Below, piece after piece: positions 48,213 through 58,450 of a stretch of 64,000 nt of DNA. Each line of letters starts with the position of its first letter. Position 1 is the first letter of the stretch. Below the pieces are notes generated by a model that made no database searches, was not told the DNA's origin, and was given only the letters and a program-made list of their open reading frames with translations. The position numbers and the translations under genes are program-made. Location of the stretch: positions 1-64,000 of the forward strand of contig RSEH01000191.1 in NCBI GenBank assembly GCA_006503475.1, given 5' to 3'. Source of the DNA: Stentor roeselii. Its lineage: Eukaryota; Ciliophora; Heterotrichea; Heterotrichida; Stentoridae.

Positions 48213-48914
48213 ATGGATTTGTTGAATGAAAAAATCGTGTTTTTATATGTTCCTTTGGTTATCAGGCTTGAGAGTATTGATAAGGCTCATGCGGTTTTAG
48301 AGGAGGTGGAAAAGAGAAGAGAATGTGTCTTGGTCATTAGGGCGAAGGACCCTAATAAGTTTTGTGTTGGGATGGACTTGAAGAATATCAAAAAACATGG
48401 ACTGCAGGCTGGTGTCAGACTGGCTGAGGAAATTATGAGGCTTGGGGCAAGGATCCTTAACTTGCCCTGTCCAGTTATATCTGTTATCAACGGTCATTGT
48501 ATAGCGGGTGGAATGGTAATCGCTTTTTGTGCTGATTACATCATAATGAACCAAGATTCCGGTTTTTTAAGTATGAGTGAAATTTTTATTGGAATTGTAG
48601 TCCCCAGTGCTGCCACCCTTCTCCTAAAACAGAAAATACGACCCAACATACTCCGAGACCTTTTTCTAAGAGGCAAGACCTTCAACGCATCCGAGGCTCT
48701 GAAGTGTCATCTCATCGATGAATCTCATCCAAAAGACCATCTTCTTCAAAGAGCAGAGCAACTATCTATCGAATTCCTCCAAAACAAACAATCAGTCCTC
48801 AACCCAAAAGTTTTCCGCCGTGAAAGTCTAGGAAAAGCGATAGAAAACTGCGCAATAGGCAATTACGATGCGAATTTCGTAAAAGCAATGATAAATGACG
48901 GTTTTAAACTATAA
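48213..48914 (+). CDS. Enoyl-CoA hydratase/isomerase (crotonase) family, ECI-like
   Basis: The 233-residue protein has the crotonase fold signatures FCVGMDLKNI (oxyanion-hole strand) and INGHCIAGGMVIAFCADYIIM (second oxyanion-hole Gly-Gly). These are followed by LSMSEIFIGIVVPSAATLLL, which resembles the plant-type delta3,delta2-enoyl-CoA isomerases rather than hydratases; the two hydratase glutamates are not both evident. The family moves double bonds so that unsaturated fatty acids can be beta-oxidised. It is short for the family (usually 240-260). The C-terminus is GFKL, which is only a weak match to a peroxisomal PTS1, so location is open. Confidence 0.83.
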   Translation: MDLLNEKIVFLYVPLVIRLESIDKAHAVLEEVEKRRECVLVIRAKDPNKFCVGMDLKNIKKHGLQAGVRLAEEIMRLGARILNLPCPVISVINGHCIAGGMVIAFCADYIIMNQDSGFLSMSEIFIGIVVPSAATLLLKQKIRPNILRDLFLRGKTFNASEALKCHLIDESHPKDHLLQRAEQLSIEFLQNKQSVLNPKVFRRESLGKAIENCAIGNYDANFVKAMINDGFKL

Positions 48915-48977
48915 CCTAATCTCCTTTAAAAATCTTTAATTTCCTCTAATCTATCAAATCTCTTCCATTAATAATCT

Positions 48978-49832
48978 ATGATAAAACCTTCAGAACAGCC
49001 AGAAGACCGTCCAAGTATCGACGGGGAGTCGAAAAAATGCTACATCTGCTCTAAAGGTTTCAATTTCCGCAAAAAGCACATCTGCAAGTTCTGCATGAAC
49101 GCAGTCTGCACAGACCATTGTCAGAAAGCCAGAACAGTCGACATGTTCGAAGAAGCCCAGCCGATATGTGACCTGTGCAACATGGAAGAAATCAAAAAAG
49201 AACTCATGGCTGAAATCCAAATCGACATTCGAAGTCTTGAAGACGAGCTTAAAGCAGCGAAATCAGTAAATGAAAGAATGGATCGAGAGCACTTCGAAAA
49301 AACAGCTCAAATCAATAAGCTTGAAAATGAAATCGCTTATATTCTCAGTACTTTCAATGATCAGTCGGTAAGTCTAGCAAATGATATTAAATTCGAACAG
49401 GAGAAAAATAAGGAACTTAGAGAAAAACATCAAAGTCTTCAGGAAAACCTTAAAAATGCGAAAGTTGATGAAAGTGAATCTGGACAGAAATTTTTGAAAG
49501 TTTCAGAAGAATGTGAAAATCTTAGAAGACAAGCTGATATTTTAAAGGAAACGAAAGATGGACTTAATAGTCAACTTGATAAAATCAATGCGAAGTTGAA
49601 GGGAAGTCTTAATGTTGATCAGGTTAATAAATTACTTTGTGAACCTTGTGGGGAGAAACTTGGAGAAGCTGCGAAAAATCGGAGGGTTGATGCGCCTTCG
49701 GTTTTGGAAGATGCTACTGCTAGTGTTATGGATGAGAGGGAGAGTATTATGAAAAGTGTTAGAGAGTATAAAGATATTCTTTCGCAGCAGAATTCGAGAC
49801 CTACTGAGTCTTCTGGATGTTTGATAATTTAA
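48978..49832 (+). CDS. FYVE-like zinc finger, coiled-coil protein with CaaX box
   Basis: The 284-residue product has a FYVE-type finger at residues 21-67 with eight ligands: CYIC (21, 24), CKFC (36, 39), C44 and C48, CDLC (64, 67). A basic RKKHIC patch at the place where FYVE domains bind PI3P is present, but the WxxD motif is not clear. A coiled coil fills about 70-215. The C-terminus SSGCLII is a CaaX box (CLII). Finger and prenyl group together would target an endosomal or other membrane. The layout recalls Rab effectors. It follows the isomerase gene by 63 bases on the same strand. Confidence 0.83.
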   Translation: MIKPSEQPEDRPSIDGESKKCYICSKGFNFRKKHICKFCMNAVCTDHCQKARTVDMFEEAQPICDLCNMEEIKKELMAEIQIDIRSLEDELKAAKSVNERMDREHFEKTAQINKLENEIAYILSTFNDQSVSLANDIKFEQEKNKELREKHQSLQENLKNAKVDESESGQKFLKVSEECENLRRQADILKETKDGLNSQLDKINAKLKGSLNVDQVNKLLCEPCGEKLGEAAKNRRVDAPSVLEDATASVMDERESIMKSVREYKDILSQQNSRPTESSGCLII

Positions 49833-50384
49833 GAGGATGATTTATGATTTGGGGCATTAGGTGGTTGGTGAGTTTTTTTGGATTTATTTTGATTAATTAT
49901 GGATAATTATAGATTGAATGAAGGATGAGGTAATTTTCTAGTCTAATTTTGGGAAAAAGAGATTATGCATCATATATTAGTATCTAAAAAGCTATGTTTT
50001 TATGAATATTGATATGCTTTTGATTATTAGCGAATTACTAAATGAATATTTCAAAATAGAGAATAGATTTTAATTACGATAAATTCAAATATTTACCTAG
50101 ATTTCAATCAGATTTATTTTATAGTCATCTAATCATCAGGAATGCACTAAACTATAGCATATCTATTGAATTTCTATTTTAAATTAAATTTTCCACTATT
50201 TTTTTGGAAGAGATAAAAAATTCTGTAGTTTCAAAAACTTACATTATACCTGATAAGTCTTCATTGATTCAGTTCAAAGTTATGAAAAATGGGTAAAAAT
50301 TGCTAAAATCTCCAGTTTCCCCTCCTTCGAAATTGCCGGTAAATCCCTGAAACATTTCCCAAATCTGCCATTTTTATAAACATA
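49833..50384. other. Intergenic, nothing recognised
   Basis: A 552-base AT-rich gap between plus-strand genes, with no coding-like frame. A TTTTTATAA string lies just before the next start. Confidence 0.6.
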
Positions 50385-51278
50385 ATGCAAGACACAGCAA
50401 GCAAAAGCGGAAAAAATAGCCGGAAGAACTCAGGTGATTTAAAGCCTTCAATCCTTCACATTTCAAGTGATTCATTACAATTTTCGAATGCAAGTGAAAC
50501 CAAATCATCAAAATCAACTTTACCGATTCCCAAAGGAGAGACGCCTTACGCGCTAGCAAAAGTGGCTGAGTACAAAGACCGAGACCTCGACAAAGCCGAG
50601 TATTTTTACAAGCTCGCAATAAAAAAGGGTGAAAGAGTCATGTCCGCAATCAAGGACCTCGCCTCTTTACTTCATCAAAGAGGAAAAACAAGTGAAGCTC
50701 TCAACATTTTAACCTCAAATCGTCACATTTTTAGAAACGACACTGAAAAATATCATAATCTTTACACAACTCTTCAAAAACAACTAACCGCGTCAATTAA
50801 CAGTTTGAATAAAAGTCTCAAAATGTCGAATTTAACTGAAAATATGAGAGAAAAAGATGTTAGGGCACTTTTTGAGAATCCTGTTAGGATTCAAGCTGTT
50901 GAGATGAGAAAAGAAGAAAGTCGCAAAAATTTGAATTTTTGCTGTTTTTTGAGGTTTAATAGTCATTCTTCTGCTAGGAAGACTTTGGAAGGGTTTAAAA
51001 TGTGGGAAAAGTTTAAAATTGAATGGGTTAATTCTGAGGGGAAGACTGTCGGCGATGCCCATTATTATAGGCAGAAAATGGAAGATTATAGAAAAAAACA
51101 TCCTACTTTTGATTATCAAGTTTTTGATAGGGACCCTCAGGGATATGTTTATTGTCTACCACTTGACTCGAGTCCTTTGGTTATTAATAAGCAGACATCT
51201 CAACAGGATTCGGAAGTTCAAGAACTTATTGGAACTGGACTGTTCAACACAATTTTTGATGAAGTTGAATGTTTTTGA
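50385..51278 (+). CDS. TPR-like plus RRM-like domain protein
   Basis: The 297-residue product has a Ser-rich N-terminus (1-45), then TPR/Sel1-like helices (about 48-110: YALAKVAEYKDRDLDKAEYFYKLAI, IKDLASLLHQRGKTSEALNIL). An RRM follows at about 145-215. RNP2 is LKMSNLT, and the RNP1 position is NFCCFLRF, after which the alpha-2 helix SARKTLEGF and the last strand FKIEWV follow in correct order. The tail includes PQGYVYCLPLD. The combination suggests an RNA-associated protein with a protein-binding module. Function and RNA target are unknown. Confidence 0.68.
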   Translation: MQDTASKSGKNSRKNSGDLKPSILHISSDSLQFSNASETKSSKSTLPIPKGETPYALAKVAEYKDRDLDKAEYFYKLAIKKGERVMSAIKDLASLLHQRGKTSEALNILTSNRHIFRNDTEKYHNLYTTLQKQLTASINSLNKSLKMSNLTENMREKDVRALFENPVRIQAVEMRKEESRKNLNFCCFLRFNSHSSARKTLEGFKMWEKFKIEWVNSEGKTVGDAHYYRQKMEDYRKKHPTFDYQVFDRDPQGYVYCLPLDSSPLVINKQTSQQDSEVQELIGTGLFNTIFDEVECF

Positions 51279-52079
51279 GAGGCTAATTTGTTGAAATTAG
51301 TTAAAGATTTTTTATTTTTATTGATTTTAAGTGAATGATTTTTTATATGGAATTTTTATGGGTTTGTATATGGAGAAGATTATAAACTATCTTCTTTATC
51401 AGTGGATTATAGGATTTTTGTTTATATCAAGAATTATTATTTTTAATATTTGGAGAGTAAACCTCTGTATCGCCTTCAAAAGAAACTTGTTCACATAAAA
51501 ATTCTAAGTAAAAACATAGATATTCGTTAAATTGTATTTTAAAAAAGTCAGAAGATATTAGAATATGTGTATTTGGTCTTTAGAGAAATTGAGTTGATTC
51601 TGAGAAAGTTTAAATGATCTATTGAAATAGGTCAACATTATGTAATTGAAAAAAATCATTTATTTGAAATAGAGATTGCTGAATAATTTAGTTTTTCATT
51701 GAGAATTGTACAATTTTGAGAGGATCTAAATTTTGATGTAGATTATGTACAAGAATATGAATTTAGTTTTTATTGTGATTTCTGCAGCCCTATCCACATT
51801 TCCATTCTATATTCTTTTATTAATAATAGTATGATATCCAAGACCTTTTGAAAATATTTGATCAAGATCATATTCATCTGTATTTTTAAACGTTAATACT
51901 TGTTTTGAAATATGGCAATAAGAGCTTGCTTTCATAATTCATATTGTAATATTTTAATTTATAAAATATTCGAGATATTTAACAACTTCTGAACTTCTTT
52001 AATGAGCATGAATATTTTTATAGTTGTAAATTTTTATGGGTGTAATATATATTGAATACCTTAAAATTATCATTATTTA
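51279..52079. other. Intergenic, nothing recognised
   Basis: About 800 bases of AT-rich sequence without a supported frame. The homology to the repeat unit begins gradually near its right end (about 52080); I could not extend it further left with confidence. Confidence 0.5.
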
Positions 52080-53604
52080 ATTCCGGTGCTAAAATTTATA
52101 CTTATGATTTTTTTTTAAGTGAATAGGAACTTCCAAGAAATTGTGAAAACAGAGAAACTAAAGGGTCTCAAGAACTAATAACTACCTGGAGGTATCAAAA
52201 GGCTAAATTGCTAAATTTTTCAAGTAAAAGGTTCATAAAAGTAAGCAGGTCCCCAGTCACTAGTAAATAATTCCTTAAAGAGAGACCAGCTTTCAACAAA
52301 AATTTCTAAACTCAAAGACCAACAAAGGATTTCTTTCTCTGAAATTTAAATCGGAATTATTTCGAATTTTTTTATTGAATATTAACCATTTTCAAAGTTT
52401 TAATCCTTGAACTCTCAGAACAATCTAAAAAAGCTTTATAATGGGGATAAGTAGTAATTGGTAGGTATTTTAATGCTTAAGGGGACTGTATTGATAAATA
52501 AACTCAGTTGAAGTGAAAATTATAAATCTAATTTAAAATCAATCAGGATCAGTTTCCTAACTTTAGTAAATTATTTCTGTAATCTATTACTAAATAATAT
52601 GTCTTCCATATGTGAATATAAATGAAAAAATTCAGGTTTCCAAAGTTACCTTTTGAAGTTAAGCTAAAAAAACACCTAAAATGTTCCGATTGCTATCCCT
52701 AGTGACAAACTATTCCCATTGCTTCCAGCCTTCAACAGATATGTATGCAAAAGTATTCATTTTGGAAATAAAACAAAAACCGATAGGGATAGCTTTTTAT
52801 ACTTTCAATAACTCTAAGTAACGAAATAAAATGATTGATTCAAGGCTTTCAAAAATAAATAAAATATCTTTCAGCTAGTTCGATGACATTAATTTTTTGA
52901 ATACAAATTCGAATCTTTATGATTTTGAAGAAATCGTTTCTTTGACTGAGAAAGAAATTCTAAATCTAAAATAATGAGTCGATTAATGCAAATAATCAAT
53001 CAAAAATAAGAAAATTAGAAAAATCTTTTAAGATAACTTGCAGAAAAATTTTATGAAGAATTTCACCATTTCTAGAAGTTTTTTTCTTTATGAGTAATGA
53101 CTTAGATAATATTAGGCATAATTGGATTGACCAGATCTTTATGGCTCATGTACTTCTTGGTTGTTTATGTTACTTTTTGTTGAAAAAAGATTACCAAAAT
53201 AATTTTATCAAACTTTTAAATAATTCGGAAAATCTTCAAAGCTTATTATATACTGCGATTAAAAAGAACACTTATTTTAGTAACATTTTTATTGTTAATA
53301 CACTCTATCAGCTGGTCTTTTTGGAAAATCAATTTAAAAACGAACCTAAAATTTGGGGTGCTGTAGATAAGGGAAAATTAATGGATTTTATTTAAAAATC
53401 AAATCTGTACAATTATATAATGAGATTTTTTAAGTTATTTGTTTAGAACACATGAAAATTGCACCTCGAATAAAATTTATAAACTACAAGCAATTTATTG
53501 AAATTACTCTAAATAAGGTATATCTTGTCTCATTACCTTCTTCATTATCAAGCTTTATTTGTTTCAACTCTAGTATTTTGATCAAGATTCCTGCCGATAG
53601 AATG
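52080..53604 (+). repeat. Repeat unit copy 3 (5' flank plus truncated metalloprotease-like gene)
   Basis: Bases 52080-52620 match the minus-strand 5' flank of copy 2 (34410-33877), with the shared AGGGTCTCAAG and AGGTCCCCxGTCACTAGT blocks. Bases 52621-53604 match the first 330 or so codons of the complete gene. After about 53604 the similarity ends, so neither the HELGH region nor the second gene is present. It is the most diverged of the three copies. Confidence 0.85.
52621..53604 (+). pseudogene. Decayed, 3'-truncated copy of the metalloprotease-like gene
   Basis: The start region gives MKKFRFPKLPFEVKLKK, clearly the counterpart of the complete protein's N-terminus. A surviving open part at 53090-53395 reads MSNDLDNIRHNWIDQIFMAH, close to the intact protein. 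The frame is broken several times and the copy ends before the zinc motif, so no active enzyme can be made. The 5' flank is also conserved, which shows that it arose by DNA duplication, not by retroposition of an mRNA. Confidence 0.88.
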
Positions 53605-54218
53605 CCGGGTAAACAGAATAGATGAAGTGCTTAAAGCTGAAATATTCAATGAACTTAAATTAAGTCAATTTTTCTACAACTTCAAACTCAATAAGCATCA
53701 TCATACTATGAAGAGGTAACTACTCGAATATGAATGGATTTTCAGAAATCATCTTGAAAGTCCGCAAAATAATCTCTTTTTTATAATTATCAGATAAAAA
53801 CTGAAGTTTTAATGAAAAATCATATCTCAATTTCCAGGTCTATATATCCCAGTCTTCAGATTTCTCAGAAACCCTCTCTTCGATCAGTTTATTCTAAATT
53901 AGGCCCTTGTCTCTACTAGAAAGGTTAAATTACAATAATTATTGTTTTGATACACTAAAAATTCGAATTTTAATGATTTGAATATAATTCGAAATGAATT
54001 TCTCTATTTTAAGAGGTTTTAAATTTGAATACAGATTAACCCTTATATGTATTTAGTGATTGGATGGCGATTCAAATCTTTTCTATTAAATCAAACATCA
54101 ATATTCCTTGTAACTACTTTAAATTGATGAGAATACTGATTTTCCGAAAGATTGAAATCAAACAAAATCTAGAGTAATAAAATAATTAAATTTCTCTAAT
54201 CAAATTATACATTAATCA
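53605..54218. other. Intergenic, nothing recognised
   Basis: A 614-base AT-rich stretch between the decayed copy 3 and the deubiquitinase gene, with no coding-like frame seen. Confidence 0.6.
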
Positions 54219-56921
54219 ATGAGTTATCAAATAAACCCAGATGAACTTGAAGAAATAGTCGACATGGGGATTTCACATGATCAAGCTGTCAAAGCTTTAA
54301 AAATGCACAGGTCCAAACAAGCAGCATTAGACTTTCTTTTCCCATCCCCTGAAAAGGTAGTCCGTCCAAGAACCTCTCTCGACGACCTAAACCTAGCAAT
54401 CCACTATTCCTTAAAAGAGCAAGACCTAGACTACTCCCTAGTCGACATCTCAAACCCAGAGTCCCTTCTGCGGTTCGACAATTCTCCAGTCGGTCTAAAA
54501 AACGTGAAAAACACCTGTTATTTCAATTCACTGATCCAGTCCTACTTCATGATTCCAAAGCTAGTCCAAGAAGTTCTTTCGTTTAAACTAGACCCGTCAC
54601 ATCCAAACTACCCAGACCTTCAAATTTCTTCAAACATCAAATTGATAGAAGAACTTCAGCTTCTCTTCGCTTCAATGATCCTCGGGAATAAAAAGTGCAT
54701 CGACCCCAGCAATGTCCTTGACACACTTTTAGATGAATCTGGAAATCGAGTAGAAGTCGGAGAACAGAAAGACATCGGAGAGTTTAACATTAATTTCATT
54801 GCAAGAATTGAAGAAGGCTTGAAAGCGGTTCAAGAATCTGTTAAGGAAAATAATTTGGTTTCTCAGTTGTTTTATGCGAAACAACAGGAATTTGTAGTGG
54901 CTCAGGAAGTTAATGGGGAACAGGTCGAGTTTATCAATAGTACCATGTTTGGACAGCTTAGTCTTGATGTTAATGAAAAGGAATTGCATCGTGCTTGGGA
55001 TAAGGCTTATCATAATTTTATTGAAGAGTTTGTTACTCCTCTTGGACATAAAACTTTTGCTACTCAGGATATTTGGCCTGAAAAACTTCCTGGAATTCTT
55101 TTGTTTCAGATTCAAAGAGTTGTTTATGACCCGAAATTGAAATTGAGTGTTAAGATTAACTCGGAATTCAAATTTCCTGAGGTTTTATATGGAGATAGGT
55201 ATATTTTGAAGAATAAGGAAATTTATTTAAGTTTAAGGGAAACAGTCCTAAACCTCAGACAAAAAATGATATCCCTCGAAAGACAACTAAACCAAATCCA
55301 AAACTTCAAAAATTCCGGTCACAGCCTAATTCAAGTCCTTTCCTCAGTAAGTAAATTTTTAGACACTCAGCAATACTCAATCCTCGAGAACAAGAAAAAG
55401 CAAATAAGCCACCTTCTCAACATTGCCGAAGAAGACATAAAAATAACCCAGTCCAACTTAGACAATCTAAAAATTAATTTTGAAACCCAAGAAAAAAGTT
55501 TAAAACAAGAACTTGATAATCTTCATCAAGAACTCGAAAATATCTTCAATACTGAAAACCTAAAAAAATACGAATATCTTCTTCATTCAATCCTGATGCA
55601 TCAAGGCCGAGCAGAGGCAGGTCACTACTTCGCTTACATCTTTGACATCGAAGAAAAGGTCTGGCGGAGGTACAGCGACACTCACATAAAAAAAGTGACT
55701 TCAGAAGAAGTATTCAAAAACGCTGTAGGAAATGAAGACATGTCAGCCTATTGTTTTATCTACATCTACAAACCCTACATTGAAAATTCTGGAGTTTTTA
55801 CTGGTTCTCTAGAAAACCTTTTAGAAAACTACTCAAAAATCATTCCTGAACCAATAAAAAAAAAAGTTCTTGAATCAAATGATTTGTTTTTATATGAAAT
55901 CGACAGTCATAAAAACTTAAAAATTGTAGAAAAAATTAAAAGACTTTATGATGAAAGATTCACTCATTTCGTTCAATTAACTGCAGATTCCAACAACTCT
56001 GACCGACAACTGATAAACTTCGTGATTTTTATAAGATTTCAAAGAAATGAGCACCTAGCACGTTTCACCTTACTTCAAACATGTATCTCTGAAGTGACAG
56101 GAAAATCACTTGAAAGTTTCCAAGGCGACATAATTTTCATGGCAAAGCTCGAAGGCCTGATGTGCAAAAGTCAACTCGGTCCAAACTCTTTAATTTTAAC
56201 TGAAAATGATGAAACAACTCTTCTTGAACTAAAAGCGAGGTTCAAACAAAAGTATCTTCATGGCAGGTTCAACATGTACGTTTTCAATAAAATGGCTCAA
56301 GAAAAACTTTTAGAGGCTCTTGCAGGTCTTTCTGTTCAACTCGAATTCTTCTGTGATCCGACTGATGAATACCAAAGATTTTGCCTTGAAAACTTGAAGG
56401 TCATTGGACTTAGAATTTCTAGTCTCGTCAATGCATGTTTTTTTGCAAAGGAAATCGAACAAGGCCTTGAATGGGCAAAAAATCTTGCTTTGGTCTGTGG
56501 GTTGTTAAGTGAAATCGACCAGGAGTTTAAAGGTTTTCTTAGAAATCGACTTGAAAATAGCTGGAATTACTTAAAAAAATATATTCCTGGGTATTTTTCT
56601 GTTGATGTTAAGGAAAAGTTTGAAAAGGTTTTTGAGGATTTTAATAGTTTGGCTGGTGTTGTTGGGTTGGAAAATGAGAGAAGTGATAAGATTTTAAAGG
56701 ATGTTGTTGAGTCTTTTGATGATGGGAAGGTACTTGATTGGAAGGATTATTCGAATAGCATTGCTTGGGATTATGTGTCGGGATTAAAGAATTATCAAGG
56801 GTCTTTTATTTATGATTGGACTCTTGCGCTTAGAAGACTGATGGAAAAAAATTACATGAACACAGAAGAAATCATTTATCTCGAAAGGAAAAATGGGATA
56901 TTTAATAGATTTAATTGGTAG
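54219..56921 (+). CDS. Ubiquitin C-terminal hydrolase, USP25/USP28-like
   Basis: The 900-residue protein opens with a UBA-like domain (about 6-43: NPDELEEIVDMGISHDQAV) and a ubiquitin-interacting motif (about 53-68: LDDLNLAIHYSLKE), as in USP25/28. The USP catalytic domain follows. The Cys box GLKNVKNTCYFNSLIQ holds Cys100, and the His box YLLHSILMHQGRAEAGHYFAYIF holds His469, with a following WRRYSDTHIKKV. A coiled-coil insertion (about 340-450) splits the catalytic domain, another USP25/28 trait. The C-terminal half is helical. It should remove ubiquitin from proteins; both catalytic residues are in place. Confidence 0.93.
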   Translation: MSYQINPDELEEIVDMGISHDQAVKALKMHRSKQAALDFLFPSPEKVVRPRTSLDDLNLAIHYSLKEQDLDYSLVDISNPESLLRFDNSPVGLKNVKNTCYFNSLIQSYFMIPKLVQEVLSFKLDPSHPNYPDLQISSNIKLIEELQLLFASMILGNKKCIDPSNVLDTLLDESGNRVEVGEQKDIGEFNINFIARIEEGLKAVQESVKENNLVSQLFYAKQQEFVVAQEVNGEQVEFINSTMFGQLSLDVNEKELHRAWDKAYHNFIEEFVTPLGHKTFATQDIWPEKLPGILLFQIQRVVYDPKLKLSVKINSEFKFPEVLYGDRYILKNKEIYLSLRETVLNLRQKMISLERQLNQIQNFKNSGHSLIQVLSSVSKFLDTQQYSILENKKKQISHLLNIAEEDIKITQSNLDNLKINFETQEKSLKQELDNLHQELENIFNTENLKKYEYLLHSILMHQGRAEAGHYFAYIFDIEEKVWRRYSDTHIKKVTSEEVFKNAVGNEDMSAYCFIYIYKPYIENSGVFTGSLENLLENYSKIIPEPIKKKVLESNDLFLYEIDSHKNLKIVEKIKRLYDERFTHFVQLTADSNNSDRQLINFVIFIRFQRNEHLARFTLLQTCISEVTGKSLESFQGDIIFMAKLEGLMCKSQLGPNSLILTENDETTLLELKARFKQKYLHGRFNMYVFNKMAQEKLLEALAGLSVQLEFFCDPTDEYQRFCLENLKVIGLRISSLVNACFFAKEIEQGLEWAKNLALVCGLLSEIDQEFKGFLRNRLENSWNYLKKYIPGYFSVDVKEKFEKVFEDFNSLAGVVGLENERSDKILKDVVESFDDGKVLDWKDYSNSIAWDYVSGLKNYQGSFIYDWTLALRRLMEKNYMNTEEIIYLERKNGIFNRFNW

Positions 56922-57305
56922 AATTAAGTATCATGGAGAATTGTCTTGATACTTTAAATTTTAAAGATTTTCAATTTCGATGAAAACTAGGATGGTATCG
57001 TAAGTTACATTCAACAAGATAATGCTAATCTTGAAAGTATTCACAAATTTTTTAAACCCAATCCTTGCCTCTACCAAAAACTCTTTAAAATAATCATCTT
57101 AAAAATTTTAATCTTGAATTAAATTAAACCAAATCACTAGCCTGTTCTCAAACCTTCTTCATTCTCAAGAAAAATTAAATTCTGTCGATTTATTGAATTT
57201 CTTCTAATGGTGAAATCTTTGATCCTAAATAAATGTCAAGTTTTTTTTAATAAGTCAAACTTAACAAAATCCCAGAGCCAAATTCAACGATTCTAGTTTA
57301 TTACT
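56922..57305. other. Convergent intergenic region, nothing recognised
   Basis: A 384-base AT-rich gap between convergent genes. No feature seen. Confidence 0.6.
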
Positions 57306-57629
57306 CTAATTTCTAGTCCTTGAAGTAGTTTTCGAACTTTTTGCCTTTTTTTGATGTTGTCTTCGATGAACATACAAAAAGCTGAGATGTCTGAAGTTTT
57401 TTTTACAGACTCCGCATTTGTAAGGTTTTGCCCCTGTATGCAAGAAGTCATGTTCTTTCAAGTTTTTTTTGCTTGTGAAAAGAGATCCGCATTTCAAGCA
57501 TTCGTATCTCTTGAAATTGAGATGCACAATTTCAATGTGCCTTTTTAGGTTGAACTTGGTAGTGAATTCTTTATCACAGAAATCAAACATGCAGCAGTAC
57601 CGAACTATCTTAAACTCTTCTGTTATCAT
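57306..57629 (-). CDS. Small protein with three C2H2 zinc fingers
   Basis: The 107-residue product contains three C2H2 fingers: C13-C18-H31-H36, C44-C47-H60-H64 and C72-C75-H88-H92. The second and third are joined by an HTGAKPY linker, the common linker of DNA-binding fingers. The C-terminus is Lys/Ser/Arg-rich. Most likely it is a sequence-specific DNA-binding protein, but the target is unknown. A short N-terminal segment precedes the fingers and no other domain is present. Confidence 0.88.
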   Translation of the reverse strand: MITEEFKIVRYCCMFDFCDKEFTTKFNLKRHIEIVHLNFKRYECLKCGSLFTSKKNLKEHDFLHTGAKPYKCGVCKKNFRHLSFLYVHRRQHQKKAKSSKTTSRTRN

Positions 57630-58121
57630 TCAATTATAAACTCCATGGTTGGAAAGAGATTAGAGGCCTTATAATTTTGGATATTAAATCTAATTAGAAA
57701 TGGATTTTTTCATTGTTTTCATCGGATCTTAAGATTTCGTAGTGATTAATCAGGACTTGATAAATTTGTAGAGAACTTTATTTTTAGCATTGATAAGTTG
57801 GATCAATTAGGTTAACTTTCTGGTGTGTTTAAATGGTGAGAATCTTGAATGATGATTACGTTTAAAAGAAAGTTCATATTGATTCGATGAAAATGGACTA
57901 TTTGAATTATAGACAAATCATTTAAAATTTTTCTGATCAATTGTATTGATATTCTAATATAAAAAAGTCTTCAATTTTTCCAACATTTATCTTCCTCTCC
58001 AAGCCAACTTCCCTTAAACTCTAAAAAATTAAACAAATAATTAATCCATAACCCTTATGACCTTAATTTAGACAAATCATTCAACTCAATATTTCCTCGA
58101 AACTAATGATAAACCTGAATC
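57630..58121. other. Divergent intergenic region, nothing recognised
   Basis: A 492-base AT-rich region between divergent genes, with no supported frame in the first 470 bases. Confidence 0.55.
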
Positions 58122-58448
58122 ATGTCATTCCTCGACCCTCTTCCTCAAGGCGCTCCAAAAAAGTGGATCAAGCAAGAAATAAAACGACTAAAAAAAGAAA
58201 TCCAAGATTCTCACCAGCTTCTAAAACATCATTCAAACCTCCGTCAAAGTCTAGGTCTAAAATCCTCAGAAAACCTGAAAGACTTGAAACTACCTCCACC
58301 CACTTCAAAGCAAGACCCAAAAGAAGTCTGGGGAGTAAAACTTTCTTATTCCTTAGAAGTTCCTAAAAAACGAGGAAGGTCACGAAAAGTTGACCAAGAC
58401 TTAAGCCAAACGCGGATAGTCTTTTACCTTAATTCACCTAACAGATAA
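58122..58448 (+). CDS. Small basic helical protein, unknown; possible 5' exon of the next gene
   Basis: The 108-residue frame has an amphipathic Lys/Glu helix (about 12-40: KKWIKQEIKRLKKEIQDSHQLL) and a basic C-terminus (PKKRGRSRK). No domain is recognised. Its stop lies only 2 bases before the ATG of the next, larger gene. A GT...AG segment of 26 nt ending just before ATAATCATG would join the two in frame, but that is not the 15-nt intron size, so separate genes or a leader peptide are just as possible. Composition and protein-like codon use argue against chance. Confidence 0.45.
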   Translation: MSFLDPLPQGAPKKWIKQEIKRLKKEIQDSHQLLKHHSNLRQSLGLKSSENLKDLKLPPPTSKQDPKEVWGVKLSYSLEVPKKRGRSRKVDQDLSQTRIVFYLNSPNR

Positions 58449-58450
58449 TC

